Shown: positions 18,505 to 25,496 of the stretch, piece by piece | Position numbering within the stretch: position 1 is the first letter of the stretch | How the letters are laid out: each line of letters starts with the position of its first letter | From: Micromonospora sp. CP22 | GTDB taxonomy: Bacteria; Actinomycetota; Actinomycetes; Mycobacteriales; Micromonosporaceae | Direction of reading: 5' to 3' | Assembly: GCF_009712475.1 (NCBI RefSeq) | Contig: NZ_VCJO01000018.1 | Coordinates: forward strand, 1-64,000 | Length of the DNA stretch: 64,000 bases | The notes under the pieces: model-generated | Database searches by the model: none | What the model saw: only the letters and a program-made list of their open reading frames with translations | Told to the model about the DNA's origin: nothing | Translations under genes and position numbers: made by a program

Positions 18505-18612
18505 GGCGACCTGCATTCCGTGGCAGTCGCCGTGCTGGGCCGGCTGCCTGGCCCTCACCGACGTTGGGGACGGTGCGCCGGAGCGGCGACACCGGTAGCC
18601 GTCGGAGCTGCT

Positions 18613-19182
18613 CTACGGGGACGGAAGGTTCAGTAGCAGGTCGTCGTCGCGTCCGTTCTGGGGTAGCCCAGCGGCAGCCGCAATGGCGTCGACCGCCTCG
18701 TTCAGTCCGGTGGTCTCGGGTAGGACGAGTTCGCCCTGCCAGCCCAGGACGTCGTGGGTGGCGTACCAACCGCTCATGTGCTCGGCGGTGAACTCTCTGA
18801 CCTGCGGGCGGGTGAGGTGCCGGCGCAGGGTCTCGGGCAGGGACACGTCGAGGTAGCAGAACAGCGACCGGCCGCGGTGGTCGTCCCGCAGGGCGGTCAG
18901 CAAGCTGCGGTAGCGGCTGGTGTGCATGATGCCTTCCAAGACCACGTGGTAGCCGTGGTCGAGAGCGAACCGAGCCGTCTGCGCGATAAGGGCGGGTGCG
19001 GCGCCGCCGGGCAGGTCCCGTTCGCGCAGCAGGATGCGGCGTAGGTAGTCCTGCTCGACCAGGGCACAGCCCCGGCCGTGCCGGCGTCGTAGCTCGCGGG
19101 CAATGCTGCTCTTGCCCGAGCCGGAGTTGCCCCGGATGCAGACGAGGATCGTGTCCGGGCTGCCGGTGGGTTCAGCGACCAC
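18613..19182 (-). CDS. Small P-loop kinase, last gene of the RiPP operon
   Basis: A 189-aa protein with a Walker A motif RGNSGSGKSS near residues 17-26, a VVLEGIMH strand and a later LTRPQVREF arginine-rich lid-like region, as in small-molecule P-loop kinases related to the AAA_33/zeta families. The GTG start is preceded by GAGGA seven bases away. It begins 15 bp after the pentapeptide-repeat gene and is read in the same direction, so it is probably co-transcribed with the RiPP genes. The substrate is unknown; phosphorylating the peptide product or a resistance role are guesses from context. It may also be a bystander gene. Confidence 0.7.
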   Translation of the reverse strand: MVAEPTGSPDTILVCIRGNSGSGKSSIARELRRRHGRGCALVEQDYLRRILLRERDLPGGAAPALIAQTARFALDHGYHVVLEGIMHTSRYRSLLTALRDDHRGRSLFCYLDVSLPETLRRHLTRPQVREFTAEHMSGWYATHDVLGWQGELVLPETTGLNEAVDAIAAAAGLPQNGRDDDLLLNLPSP

Positions 19183-19197
19183 GATGCATCCTCTGCT

Positions 19198-19860
19198 TCA
19201 GTCGTTGCGGACGGTGAGGTCGAGGGCGGCGACGGTCAGCTGGGTGAGGTCAGGAAGTTGGTCATCGCCGAGGGTGACGCCGCGCAGGTTATCCAGGGGC
19301 GTCTTGAGGCCCTGGAGGCGGCTGCCCCGCAGGTCGGTGCCGTCGAGGTGGCAGGAGTCCAGTTCCAGACCGGCGAGGTCACACGACCGCAGCGCGATGC
19401 GCGGTAGTCGGCAGGATGACCACGCGCCGTTGGTGAGAGTGCAGTCGGTGAAGGCGACCGAGCTGGCGGCGGTGACGCGTTGGAAGGTGGCGTAGTCGAA
19501 GCGGCAGCCGTCGAACAGGACGTCCTTGAGGCGTACGTCGGTGAGTCTGGTGCCGGTGAACCGGGAGCCGGTGATCGCGCACCGTTCGATGGTGATGCCG
19601 GTCAGGGTCGTGCCGGAGAAGTCAGTCCGGGTGATCTCGCAGCCGTAGAGGCTGCCGGCTTCCCACGTGCTCTCGCTCAGGTCCACACCGGTGATCAGGC
19701 TGCTGCGGATGCTGAGGTCTTCAAGGTGCACGCCGCGCCACGCTGCGCCCTCAACCAGGACCTCGGTGAGGCTGTCGGCCAAGTCCGTCGTGGTGTCGAG
19801 GTCGTCCGGTTCGAGGTCCGGCAACAGGACCTTCACGTCGCCGATCGTGCTGGTGCGCAT
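19198..19860 (-). CDS. Pentapeptide-repeat protein, candidate immunity factor
   Basis: A 220-aa protein built largely from pentapeptide repeats of the A(D/N)Lxx type, for example GVDLSESTWEAGSL, TDFSGTTLTG, RLTDVRLKDVLFDGCRF and LDGTDLRGSRLQGL. Such right-handed beta-helices include Qnr, MfpA and McbG, which protect DNA gyrase, although many members have other or unknown roles. ATG 19860 has GAGGA upstream. It follows the RiPP precursor by 65 bp, separated by an 11-bp hairpin, and precedes the kinase by 15 bp. Its position in a peptide-natural-product operon makes a self-protection role plausible, but this is inference. No signal peptide is visible, so it is probably cytoplasmic. Confidence 0.8.
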   Translation of the reverse strand: MRTSTIGDVKVLLPDLEPDDLDTTTDLADSLTEVLVEGAAWRGVHLEDLSIRSSLITGVDLSESTWEAGSLYGCEITRTDFSGTTLTGITIERCAITGSRFTGTRLTDVRLKDVLFDGCRFDYATFQRVTAASSVAFTDCTLTNGAWSSCRLPRIALRSCDLAGLELDSCHLDGTDLRGSRLQGLKTPLDNLRGVTLGDDQLPDLTQLTVAALDLTVRND

Positions 19861-19879
19861 GTGTCCTCAACCTGTGCGG

Positions 19880-19906
19880 GCGCGGGGTGGGCACGCCACC
19901 CCGCGC
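19880..19906. terminator. Intercistronic hairpin between RiPP precursor and pentapeptide gene
   Basis: GCGCGGGGTGG and CCACCCCGCGC form a perfect 11-bp stem with a five-base loop, 20 bp past the precursor stop. There is no T tract, so it may be a partial terminator or a stabilising 3' structure that raises precursor mRNA relative to the downstream genes. Confidence 0.6.
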
Positions 19907-19925
19907 GTCCCCGTGGTGGGGGCGG

Positions 19926-20108
19926 CTACTTCTTCTTGTTCCAGTTGTCCCAGCCGGGTCGACTGTCGAACTTACCCTTGTTGTCCCAGGTGGGGCGGTT
20001 GTCGAACTTCGCCGCGTCGATCGACGCTATCGACCGCTGCGGGTCGACGCCGAGGCGGGCGAGTTGCTCGGGTGCGGCGTGAACGAGGACCGCGAGTGCG
20101 TTGGTCAT
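19926..20108 (-). CDS. RiPP precursor peptide with multiple cyclophane-type motifs
   Basis: A 60-aa peptide. The first about 33 residues are leader-like (MTNALAVLVHAAPEQLARLG and onward). The core from residue 35 carries aromatic-x-N/S tripeptides in series: FDN (35-37), WDN (41-43), FDS (47-49), WDN (53-55) and WNK (56-58), with RPT, KGK and RPG between them and a lysine-rich end. This is the pattern of triceptide precursors, in which radical SAM enzymes join the aromatic ring to the beta-carbon of the third residue; I think it belongs to the AmcA-like multiple-cyclophane group. A GGAGGAG site precedes the ATG. The start overlaps the maturase stop (ATGA), so the precursor is translated after, not before, its enzyme. 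No protease gene is evident nearby. Confidence 0.85.
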   Translation of the reverse strand: MTNALAVLVHAAPEQLARLGVDPQRSIASIDAAKFDNRPTWDNKGKFDSRPGWDNWNKKK

Positions 20109-21241
20109 GGTGCTCCTCCGTAAGGGGTGAGGTGGTCCGCGGCGGAGCGGACGAGGGCCTGTCGGGTGGTCCGGCAGTAGGTCGTTTCTCGGGCGGTAAA
20201 CGTGGCGTGCTCGAAGTAGCGGTTGCCGGCCTGGGCGCCCCGGCAGAAGTCGTAGAAGGCGCAGCGGTCGGCGCAGTCGTTGAGGGCCGTTACGAATTCG
20301 GCGACGTACTCCAGGTCGCTGGCGCGGGCGAGCATGGCGGTGATGGGCTGATGGAGGACGTTGCCGGCGATGAAGTCGCCGTATCGCGGCTCGGTGATGC
20401 CGAGCAGCTCCGGTGACAGCAGGACCACTTGCCCGTCCCAGGAGACGGTCGGAATCGGCTCGTACGGCGCGTGGTCTACGTGTCCGGCTCGGGTGGCGGC
20501 GAGATAGTCGGCCAGCCGGTCCACGTCGCGGATCCGCAGCGGGTTGCCGCCGACGCGACGTTTGATGAGTTGCTGCCAGAACCGGTACGCCGCATCCTCC
20601 GACACCGGTGCCCGGTCGGCGCCCTCCTGCTCTTCGATGTTGAAGCCCACCGACTGACAGCCGGGCAGGCCGGTGAAGAAGTCGACGAGGGCTCCCGCAT
20701 CGTCGATGGTTTCCGGGGTGACCACACAGATCACCGAGTACGGCACCCCTGCGTCGGCCAGGGTCTGCATGCCGCGCAGGGTTCGGGCGTCCGTCGGGTT
20801 GCCGGCCCGGTCGAGGCGGTTCCGGTTCAACGCGCCCGGTCCGTCGATGCTGACCCCGACCTCGAACCCGTAAGCGGTGAACAGCTCGCACCACTGTCGG
20901 TTGATCAGGGTGCCGTTGGTTTGGATCTCGTGACGCACCATCCCCGCACGCCGCAGCTCCTCGAACGGGGCCAGCAGGCCCCGGAAGAGCCCTATGGGTG
21001 TGGCGGTGGGTTCGCCCCCGTGCCACACGACACTCACGGGGTGACCGCTGTTCTGCTGGGCGATCGACTCGACGCAGGCCTGCGCGACCGCGCCGCTCAT
21101 CAGGCGCAGGGATCTCCGGTCGGGCAGGTAGCAGTAGGTGCAGTCGAGGTTGCAGAAGGTCGTTGGCTGCACGACCAGGGTGTGGAAGCTGCCGGCGATC
21201 GCCGGCTGGCCGGTGGCGTTGATGAGGCCGATGCCGTTCAC
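20105..21241 (-). CDS. Radical SAM/SPASM peptide maturase (cyclophane-forming type)
   Basis: A 378-aa radical SAM enzyme. The 4Fe-4S site is CNLDCTYC (C30, C34, C37), followed by VVWHGGEPT and the EIQTNGTLIN and GVSIDGP strands of the barrel. The C-terminus has a SPASM/twitch cysteine cluster (CADRCAFYDFCRG, then NRYFE and TTYCRTT), as in FxsB/GrrM/AmcB-type maturases. GTG 21241 overlaps the stop of the preceding CxxC protein gene (GTGA), and its own stop overlaps the precursor ATG, giving tight coupling. Given the precursor motifs, the expected reaction is aryl-to-beta-carbon crosslinking to form three-residue cyclophanes. A longer upstream frame exists but is arginine/proline-rich and not family-like. 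Confidence 0.88.
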   Translation of the reverse strand: MNGIGLINATGQPAIAGSFHTLVVQPTTFCNLDCTYCYLPDRRSLRLMSGAVAQACVESIAQQNSGHPVSVVWHGGEPTATPIGLFRGLLAPFEELRRAGMVRHEIQTNGTLINRQWCELFTAYGFEVGVSIDGPGALNRNRLDRAGNPTDARTLRGMQTLADAGVPYSVICVVTPETIDDAGALVDFFTGLPGCQSVGFNIEEQEGADRAPVSEDAAYRFWQQLIKRRVGGNPLRIRDVDRLADYLAATRAGHVDHAPYEPIPTVSWDGQVVLLSPELLGITEPRYGDFIAGNVLHQPITAMLARASDLEYVAEFVTALNDCADRCAFYDFCRGAQAGNRYFEHATFTARETTYCRTTRQALVRSAADHLTPYGGAP

Positions 21242-21585
21242 GAGGGGGCCTCTTCGATGCTGAAGTCCGTGGGGGTACTGACGCGGTAGGCGTGGGTGTG
21301 GCCGGCGGGCCAGCCGAGGAACCGGTCGAACATGTCGGCAGCGGTGCCCGTGACGCTCGGGTTGAGCCGGTGCAGGTCGTCGATCGCGTCGTGCAGGCAG
21401 CTGGCCAGGTAGAGGAACAGGCTCACCGGCGCTTCGCGGTACTCGGCCAGGAGCGCGAGCTTCGCCGCGCCGCAGGGCCACGGCTGCCCGCACCGGCGGC
21501 ACAGCCACAGCGGGCGCATCGGCAAGTGTTCCACCTCGACTGGCGCGAGCCGGTTCGCCGCGAGACGGCGTTGCGGCCCGGTCAC
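21238..21585 (-). CDS. Conserved small CxxC protein of the RiPP operon
   Basis: A 115-aa protein. It contains PLWLCRRCGQPWPC, a possible metal-binding cysteine pattern, followed by a helical region (LALLAEYR, LYLASCLHDAIDDLHRLNP) and a MFDRFLGW segment. Proteins like this are familiar next to XRE-type regulators in actinomycetes and are sometimes labelled flavin reductase, a name not supported by anything visible here. GTG 21585 was chosen because the 54-aa upstream gene ends in a GTGA overlap there and GAAGGCGG lies upstream. A longer frame from 21630 is less likely. It overlaps the maturase start by four bases. Its role in peptide maturation or regulation is unknown. Confidence 0.6.
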   Translation of the reverse strand: MTGPQRRLAANRLAPVEVEHLPMRPLWLCRRCGQPWPCGAAKLALLAEYREAPVSLFLYLASCLHDAIDDLHRLNPSVTGTAADMFDRFLGWPAGHTHAYRVSTPTDFSIEEAPS

Positions 21586-21746
21586 CGGCGACCGCCTTCG
21601 CGGGCTTGCTGCTCGAACAACCGACGCCACACGAAGGTGAGAAGCGGCGGGTCAGCAGGCCACACCTGCCCCGGCGAGGCCGTCCACCTGGGCTCGGGGT
21701 GCCGGGACTGGCTGGCCATGGCGTTACGCGAGACGTACACCGTCAT
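21582..21746 (-). CDS. 54-aa leader protein of the RiPP operon
   Basis: A small gene of 54 codons with ATG at 21746 and a TGA that overlaps the next GTG (GTGA at 21582-21585). The protein starts MTVYVSRNAM, continues with HPEPRWTASPGQVWPADPPL, and ends FVWRRLFEQQ, AREGGRR. A GGGGGTGG sequence lies about six bases before the ATG. The four-base overlap with the following gene, repeated at each later junction, is the main reason to call it real. The protein is proline- and tryptophan-rich with no membrane segment. I do not recognise a family. It is the first gene of the operon, divergent from the XRE regulator. Confidence 0.6.
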   Translation of the reverse strand: MTVYVSRNAMASQSRHPEPRWTASPGQVWPADPPLLTFVWRRLFEQQAREGGRR

Positions 21747-21772
21747 GCCGCCACCCCCACCAGGGACGATGA

Positions 21773-21808
21773 GCGGCGGGCTCGCCGGGGGAATGGCGAG
21801 CCCGCCGC
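21773..21808. repeat. 14-bp perfect hairpin upstream of the RiPP operon
   Basis: GCGGCGGGCTCGCC (21773-21786) pairs with GGCGAGCCCGCCGC (21795-21808) across an eight-base loop, ending 27 bp before the ATG of the 54-aa gene. It would lie in the mRNA leader if the promoter is further upstream, so attenuation or a binding site are both possible. Confidence 0.6.
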
Positions 21809-21975
21809 CGCACCACGGCGGCTGGGAGCAGACCGCCGATCACCCACCCGCGCAGCCCTCATGGCGGTACGCAGGCGGGGAAAGCGCCGAGACAGTTCGC
21901 TCCCGGAAGGGCCGAGCCAGCGGCCCAAGCCGTGGTGTGGTGCGCCGCTCATCGATCCCTCCATCTGCAGCTCCC

Positions 21976-22015
21976 TGTCAGTCATCCCTGACACCGGCAT
22001 CGACACACGCCGGTG
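21976..22015. promoter_or_regulatory. Two adjacent inverted repeats, candidate operators
   Basis: TGTCAG-N6-CTGACA (21976-21993) is directly followed by CACCGGC-N10-GCCGGTG (21992-22015). They are about 90 bp before the XRE gene and inside the divergent promoter region. They are candidate sites for the adjacent regulator; no footprint-like evidence exists beyond symmetry. Confidence 0.4.
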
Positions 22016-22107
22016 ATCCGGGGTGAACTGAACGTAGGGGCGGTCCGTCCGGAGGACCGGGAAAATCCGTACCGGGTCCGGCGGCCTTCAGCGGGCAGGG
22101 TGATGGT

Positions 22108-23343
22108 GTGCGAGGGATGACGGACGACATGACGATCGGCCAGCGCGTCGCCTTCTACCGGCGTCGGCGAGGGCTCTCCCAGGAGGTTCTGGCCGGTCTG
22201 GTCGGCAAGACGCAGGAGTGGTTACGCAAGGTCGAGACGAACCGGGCCGACCTGGACCGGCTGTCGGTCATACGCGCGATCGCCAAGGCCCTCGACGTGT
22301 CCCTCGGCGACCTGATCGGCGCCCCGAGCCTGTTCGAGTGGTCGGACGACTCCGGACGCGAGACCATCCCCGCCTTGCGGGCCGCGCTTCACGACTATCG
22401 TCACCTCGCGCCGGCGCTTGCCAGCACGGGAGACGTCGAGGCACCCGCCCTGCGCGAGATCGAGAACGACGTCGCCGAGATCTGGACCGCCTACCAGCAC
22501 TCGCGGTACGGCACCCTTGCCCGCCGACTGCCCTACCTCATCCACGACTGCCTCACCGCCACCGAGGCGTACGACGGAGACGACGGCCAGCGCGCGCACG
22601 CGATGACCGCATACGCCCACCAGCTCGCCGCGTTGTTCCTCACCAAGCTGGGCGAAGGTGACCTCGCGTGGACCGCCGCCAGCCGAGGCTTGGCCGCCGC
22701 CAACGCCAGCCACGACCACGTCGTCATCGGCTCACTTAGCCGCTCCGCCGCGCACTCGCTCGCCTCCATCGGCGAGTACGCCCAAGCCCTGGGCCTCGCC
22801 GCCACGGCGGCGCGGTTCCTGGAACCCCGGCTCGTCAGGCCGACTCCGCAGCTGCTGTCGGTCTACGGCAGCCTGCACCTCGTCTGCGCGCTCGCCGCCG
22901 CCCGAGACGACGACCGCGCCTCCGCCGACACCCACATCACCGAGGCCGATACCGCCGCACAGCGGCTCGGCGCCGACGGCAACCACGTGTGGACCGCGTT
23001 CGGGCCGACCAACGTGTCGATCCACAAGACGACCGTGGCGATGGAACTCGGCGACGTGCAACGCGCCATCGCCATCGGCGCCCCACTCGACACCAGCACC
23101 GTGCCCGTCGAGCGGCAGGTTCGACACGCCATCGAAACCGCCCGAGCCCTCGCCCGATGGAACCGCATCGACGACGCGCTCGCTGCGCTCCTAGACGCCG
23201 AGACCCTCGGGCCCGACCAGGTGCGCTACCACCAGCTCTCCCGCGACCTCGTCCGGGACATCCTCACCCGCCCCCGGCCACCACGACTGGCCGTCGAACT
23301 CAGCGACCGGATGGGCGTCCGGACGGGAGGACCGCGCTGGTAG
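22108..23343 (+). CDS. XRE-family regulator with TPR-like sensor region
   Basis: A 411-aa protein. Residues about 8-65 form an XRE helix-turn-helix (IGQRVAFYRRRRGLSQEVLA, then LVGKTQEWLRKVE and RLSVIRAIAKALDV). The remaining 330 residues are helical repeats rich in Ala and Leu, like the TPR domain of actinomycete regulators that sense a ligand or peptide. It is transcribed away from the RiPP operon and is the obvious candidate to control it. The GTG at 22108 has GGGCAGGG upstream; ATG 22117 and 22129 are alternatives. It ends 6 bp before the convergent YdcF gene. The signal it senses is unknown. Confidence 0.8.
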   Translation: MRGMTDDMTIGQRVAFYRRRRGLSQEVLAGLVGKTQEWLRKVETNRADLDRLSVIRAIAKALDVSLGDLIGAPSLFEWSDDSGRETIPALRAALHDYRHLAPALASTGDVEAPALREIENDVAEIWTAYQHSRYGTLARRLPYLIHDCLTATEAYDGDDGQRAHAMTAYAHQLAALFLTKLGEGDLAWTAASRGLAAANASHDHVVIGSLSRSAAHSLASIGEYAQALGLAATAARFLEPRLVRPTPQLLSVYGSLHLVCALAAARDDDRASADTHITEADTAAQRLGADGNHVWTAFGPTNVSIHKTTVAMELGDVQRAIAIGAPLDTSTVPVERQVRHAIETARALARWNRIDDALAALLDAETLGPDQVRYHQLSRDLVRDILTRPRPPRLAVELSDRMGVRTGGPRW

Positions 23344-23349
23344 CTGGGC

Positions 23350-24030
23350 TCAGATCAACCGGCTCGTGTAGCCGACTGCCACCAGGCGCTCGAAGGCCGC
23401 CCGCACCTCGTCCGGCATCTCCTGCGGGATCGCGAACCCGCGCTCGGCGTACACCTCGATCCGCTGCGTGTCGCCGACCAGCATGTCCACCACCCGCCGC
23501 GGGTCGCCAATGCTGCGCACGTAGTCGTCCAGTTTTAGTGGATTCGAGGCGCACACCACATCGACCTCCGGCCAGATCAGCCTGCAGGTGGCGTAGGCCC
23601 GACGCTGTTGGTAGGGCCGCGACATGATCAGCACCGACTTCACCGGAATCTGGTGTTCGGTCAGGAGCTGACGCGAGTACTCCAGGTTCTGAGCGGTGTT
23701 CGTGGCACGCGGCTCCACGAGAATCGCTTCCCCGGGTACGCCCTGCTCGATGGCGTACTCGCGGTAGTGCACTGCTTCTCCACGCGGAAAACGCTCGACG
23801 GTCGTCGGGGCGTTCGCGCCGGTGAACACGATCCTGGGGAACAGGCCCTCGTGAAACAAGCGCGTCGCGATGACAGCCACCCCGAGGTCATGACTGCCCA
23901 ATCCGATCCCCACGTCGCACGGGCGCAACTCGTGACGCATGTCGTGGTAGCGCCACAGCGTCTCCACATCAGCCCGGATCGCGTCAGGGATCGCCTCGGC
24001 AGGTGCCTCTGCATGCCGGTTCATCAGCAC
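23350..24030 (-). CDS. YdcF-like (DUF218) protein
   Basis: A 226-aa protein of the DUF218/YdcF family. It shows the alpha/beta pattern CDVGIGLGSHDLGVAVIATR, LFPRIVFTG, AILVEPRATNTAQNL and VLIMSRPYQQRRAYATC, the last two being the family's conserved nucleotide-like binding elements. Unlike SanA or ElyC members it has no N-terminal membrane segment, so it is a soluble form. Some YdcF proteins bind SAM in vitro, but the physiological role is unknown. It is convergent with the XRE gene, ends almost touching, and is on the same strand as the RiPP operon but on the other side of the regulator. Confidence 0.8.
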   Translation of the reverse strand: MLMNRHAEAPAEAIPDAIRADVETLWRYHDMRHELRPCDVGIGLGSHDLGVAVIATRLFHEGLFPRIVFTGANAPTTVERFPRGEAVHYREYAIEQGVPGEAILVEPRATNTAQNLEYSRQLLTEHQIPVKSVLIMSRPYQQRRAYATCRLIWPEVDVVCASNPLKLDDYVRSIGDPRRVVDMLVGDTQRIEVYAERGFAIPQEMPDEVRAAFERLVAVGYTSRLI

Positions 24031-24176
24031 CTACCAGGTCCGGTCCGCGCTGGTTCCCTCATGCCGCCAGCGTAGGGCTAGCAGGGCAGCAGGACGCCGC
24101 TGACTCCAGCACCACGCCGCTGACCTCGTCAGGACCAGAGGGCTGGCGGCGGCCAAGGCATCCCGAAGGGGTGCGG

Positions 24177-24974
24177 TCAGTATCCGACCTCGACGAGGCA
24201 ACGCCTGCCGCCTTCGCCCGGCACCTGCCACACCTGCTCGTCCGGCCAGTGGCGATACAACAGCTGCCGTGTGGTCGTGGCGACAGCGTTCGGCAGCGGC
24301 CCACGAAACAGGTCGGCCTGCAGTCGTTCCTCCCGCTCGGCGTCCTGCGCGATCAGCAGAACCGCCCCGACCGCCACCAGCCGGTCCGCACGCCGGTAGC
24401 CGGCCAACAGTCCACCCAGCCCTGACGCCGGCCGCTCATGCTCAGCGACAACGTCGCCGACCGGGCCACGGTCGACGTGTACCAGGAACCGCAGGCACCG
24501 CCCGTCCTGCAGCCATATGCCGTAGCCATCGGCCCGCAACTGCGCGAGGTCGTGCTGGCGCAACCATGACGAGGTCTCCATCGTCGCCAGCCACTGGAAC
24601 AGCTCGCACCGCCCCGGGTTGCGCCGCGACACCTCGATCAACGGCAGGAACAGCAGGGCATCCGCCCTGCCGGAGGGCCGCTGACCCAACCGCAGCGGAA
24701 CCGGCCGCCCCGACGCCGTCAGGGCGCGGCGGAGCACCTCCGTCCCCTCGGCCGTGACCTCGTACCACCAGGTGTGGGTCCGGTCCTCCGGCGAGCGTTC
24801 ACGGCGCACCAGCCCCGCCTCGTGCAGCCACACCAGGTCGCGGTGGGCCGTCAGCCGCGACACCGCACAGACGAGCGCCACGTCCAGCGTCGACGCGGAA
24901 CCGTGCTGCGCCAGGTACGACAGGATCCGCCACCGCCGCGGGGACAACCGCCGCGCGGCACCCTGGTCGCCCAT
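24177..24974 (-). CDS. Second replication-relaxation family protein
   Basis: A protein of 265 aa. The N-terminal winged helix reads RLSPRRWRILSYLAQHG, then SRLTAHRDLVWLHEAGLVRR. The C-terminal half has the family pattern around LRADGYGIWLQDGRCLRFLV followed by LAGYRRADRLVAVGAVLL, where the first protein has RVRPDGYGRWVENGVEVPF. ATG 24974 has GGAGGG upstream and begins the family-like sequence; the longer frame from 25184 is rejected. It is a diverged relative of the protein at 16604-17491 and suggests a second element remnant. No integrase or transfer gene lies beside it. Confidence 0.7.
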   Translation of the reverse strand: MGDQGAARRLSPRRWRILSYLAQHGSASTLDVALVCAVSRLTAHRDLVWLHEAGLVRRERSPEDRTHTWWYEVTAEGTEVLRRALTASGRPVPLRLGQRPSGRADALLFLPLIEVSRRNPGRCELFQWLATMETSSWLRQHDLAQLRADGYGIWLQDGRCLRFLVHVDRGPVGDVVAEHERPASGLGGLLAGYRRADRLVAVGAVLLIAQDAEREERLQADLFRGPLPNAVATTTRQLLYRHWPDEQVWQVPGEGGRRCLVEVGY

Positions 24975-25496
24975 CCCCTGATGATCCCTCCGAGCCCCGG
25001 CGGTCCGACATCCTGTTTCCCACAGCTGCAACAGAGAGTGATCGATGCTTTGACCGGGAGATCGGAAGTTGGGACCGCCGTGGCCGGAGACAGCGCCCGC
25101 CGTGGGCCGTTGGGCCAGGCGTCGGCGAGCCGTGCGAGCACCCACATACCCAAACCGTGGTTTTGGGCCGATTTTGGAGATCACTGTTCAATGAATCAGC
25201 CGAAGAGCTGAGGACGAAGGAAGCGAAGCGGTTAAACCGGGCCACCAAAAGTTGATCTCCACGGAGTGCACCGCACTGCGGTACCGATCGCCAGAAACGC
25301 CTGACGCACGCCTTCCCGGCTCGGCGATGAAGCGCCACCCACCGAGACAGTGGTTACTGAAAGTGATCAATTCAGGAGGACTCTCCGCGCCAGCGTTCGG
25401 CTGGGCAGCCGCCTTCGCCCCCGGCCGGCTAGCGCCAGATCCCCAGATGTGAGACTGTCTATGTAACTAACAGTGCATGTTCAGCTGCGTTGAGCA
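24975..25496. other. 522-bp gap without a recognisable gene
   Basis: I see no supported gene. The part from about 25170 to 25480 is AT-richer than its neighbours (for example GGTTTTGGGCCGATTTTGG and ATGTAACTAACAG), which suits foreign or decayed DNA. It probably includes the promoter of the plus-strand gene at 25497. Confidence 0.4.

Larger units (their letters stand above)
21747..22107. promoter_or_regulatory. Divergent regulatory region between RiPP operon and XRE regulator
   Basis: A 361-bp intergenic region that must hold both divergent promoters. It contains a 14-bp perfect hairpin (21773-21808) close to the operon start, and two adjacent inverted repeats at 21976-22015 nearer the regulator. 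No convincing gene lies inside; short frames lack ribosome binding sites. Confidence 0.55.
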
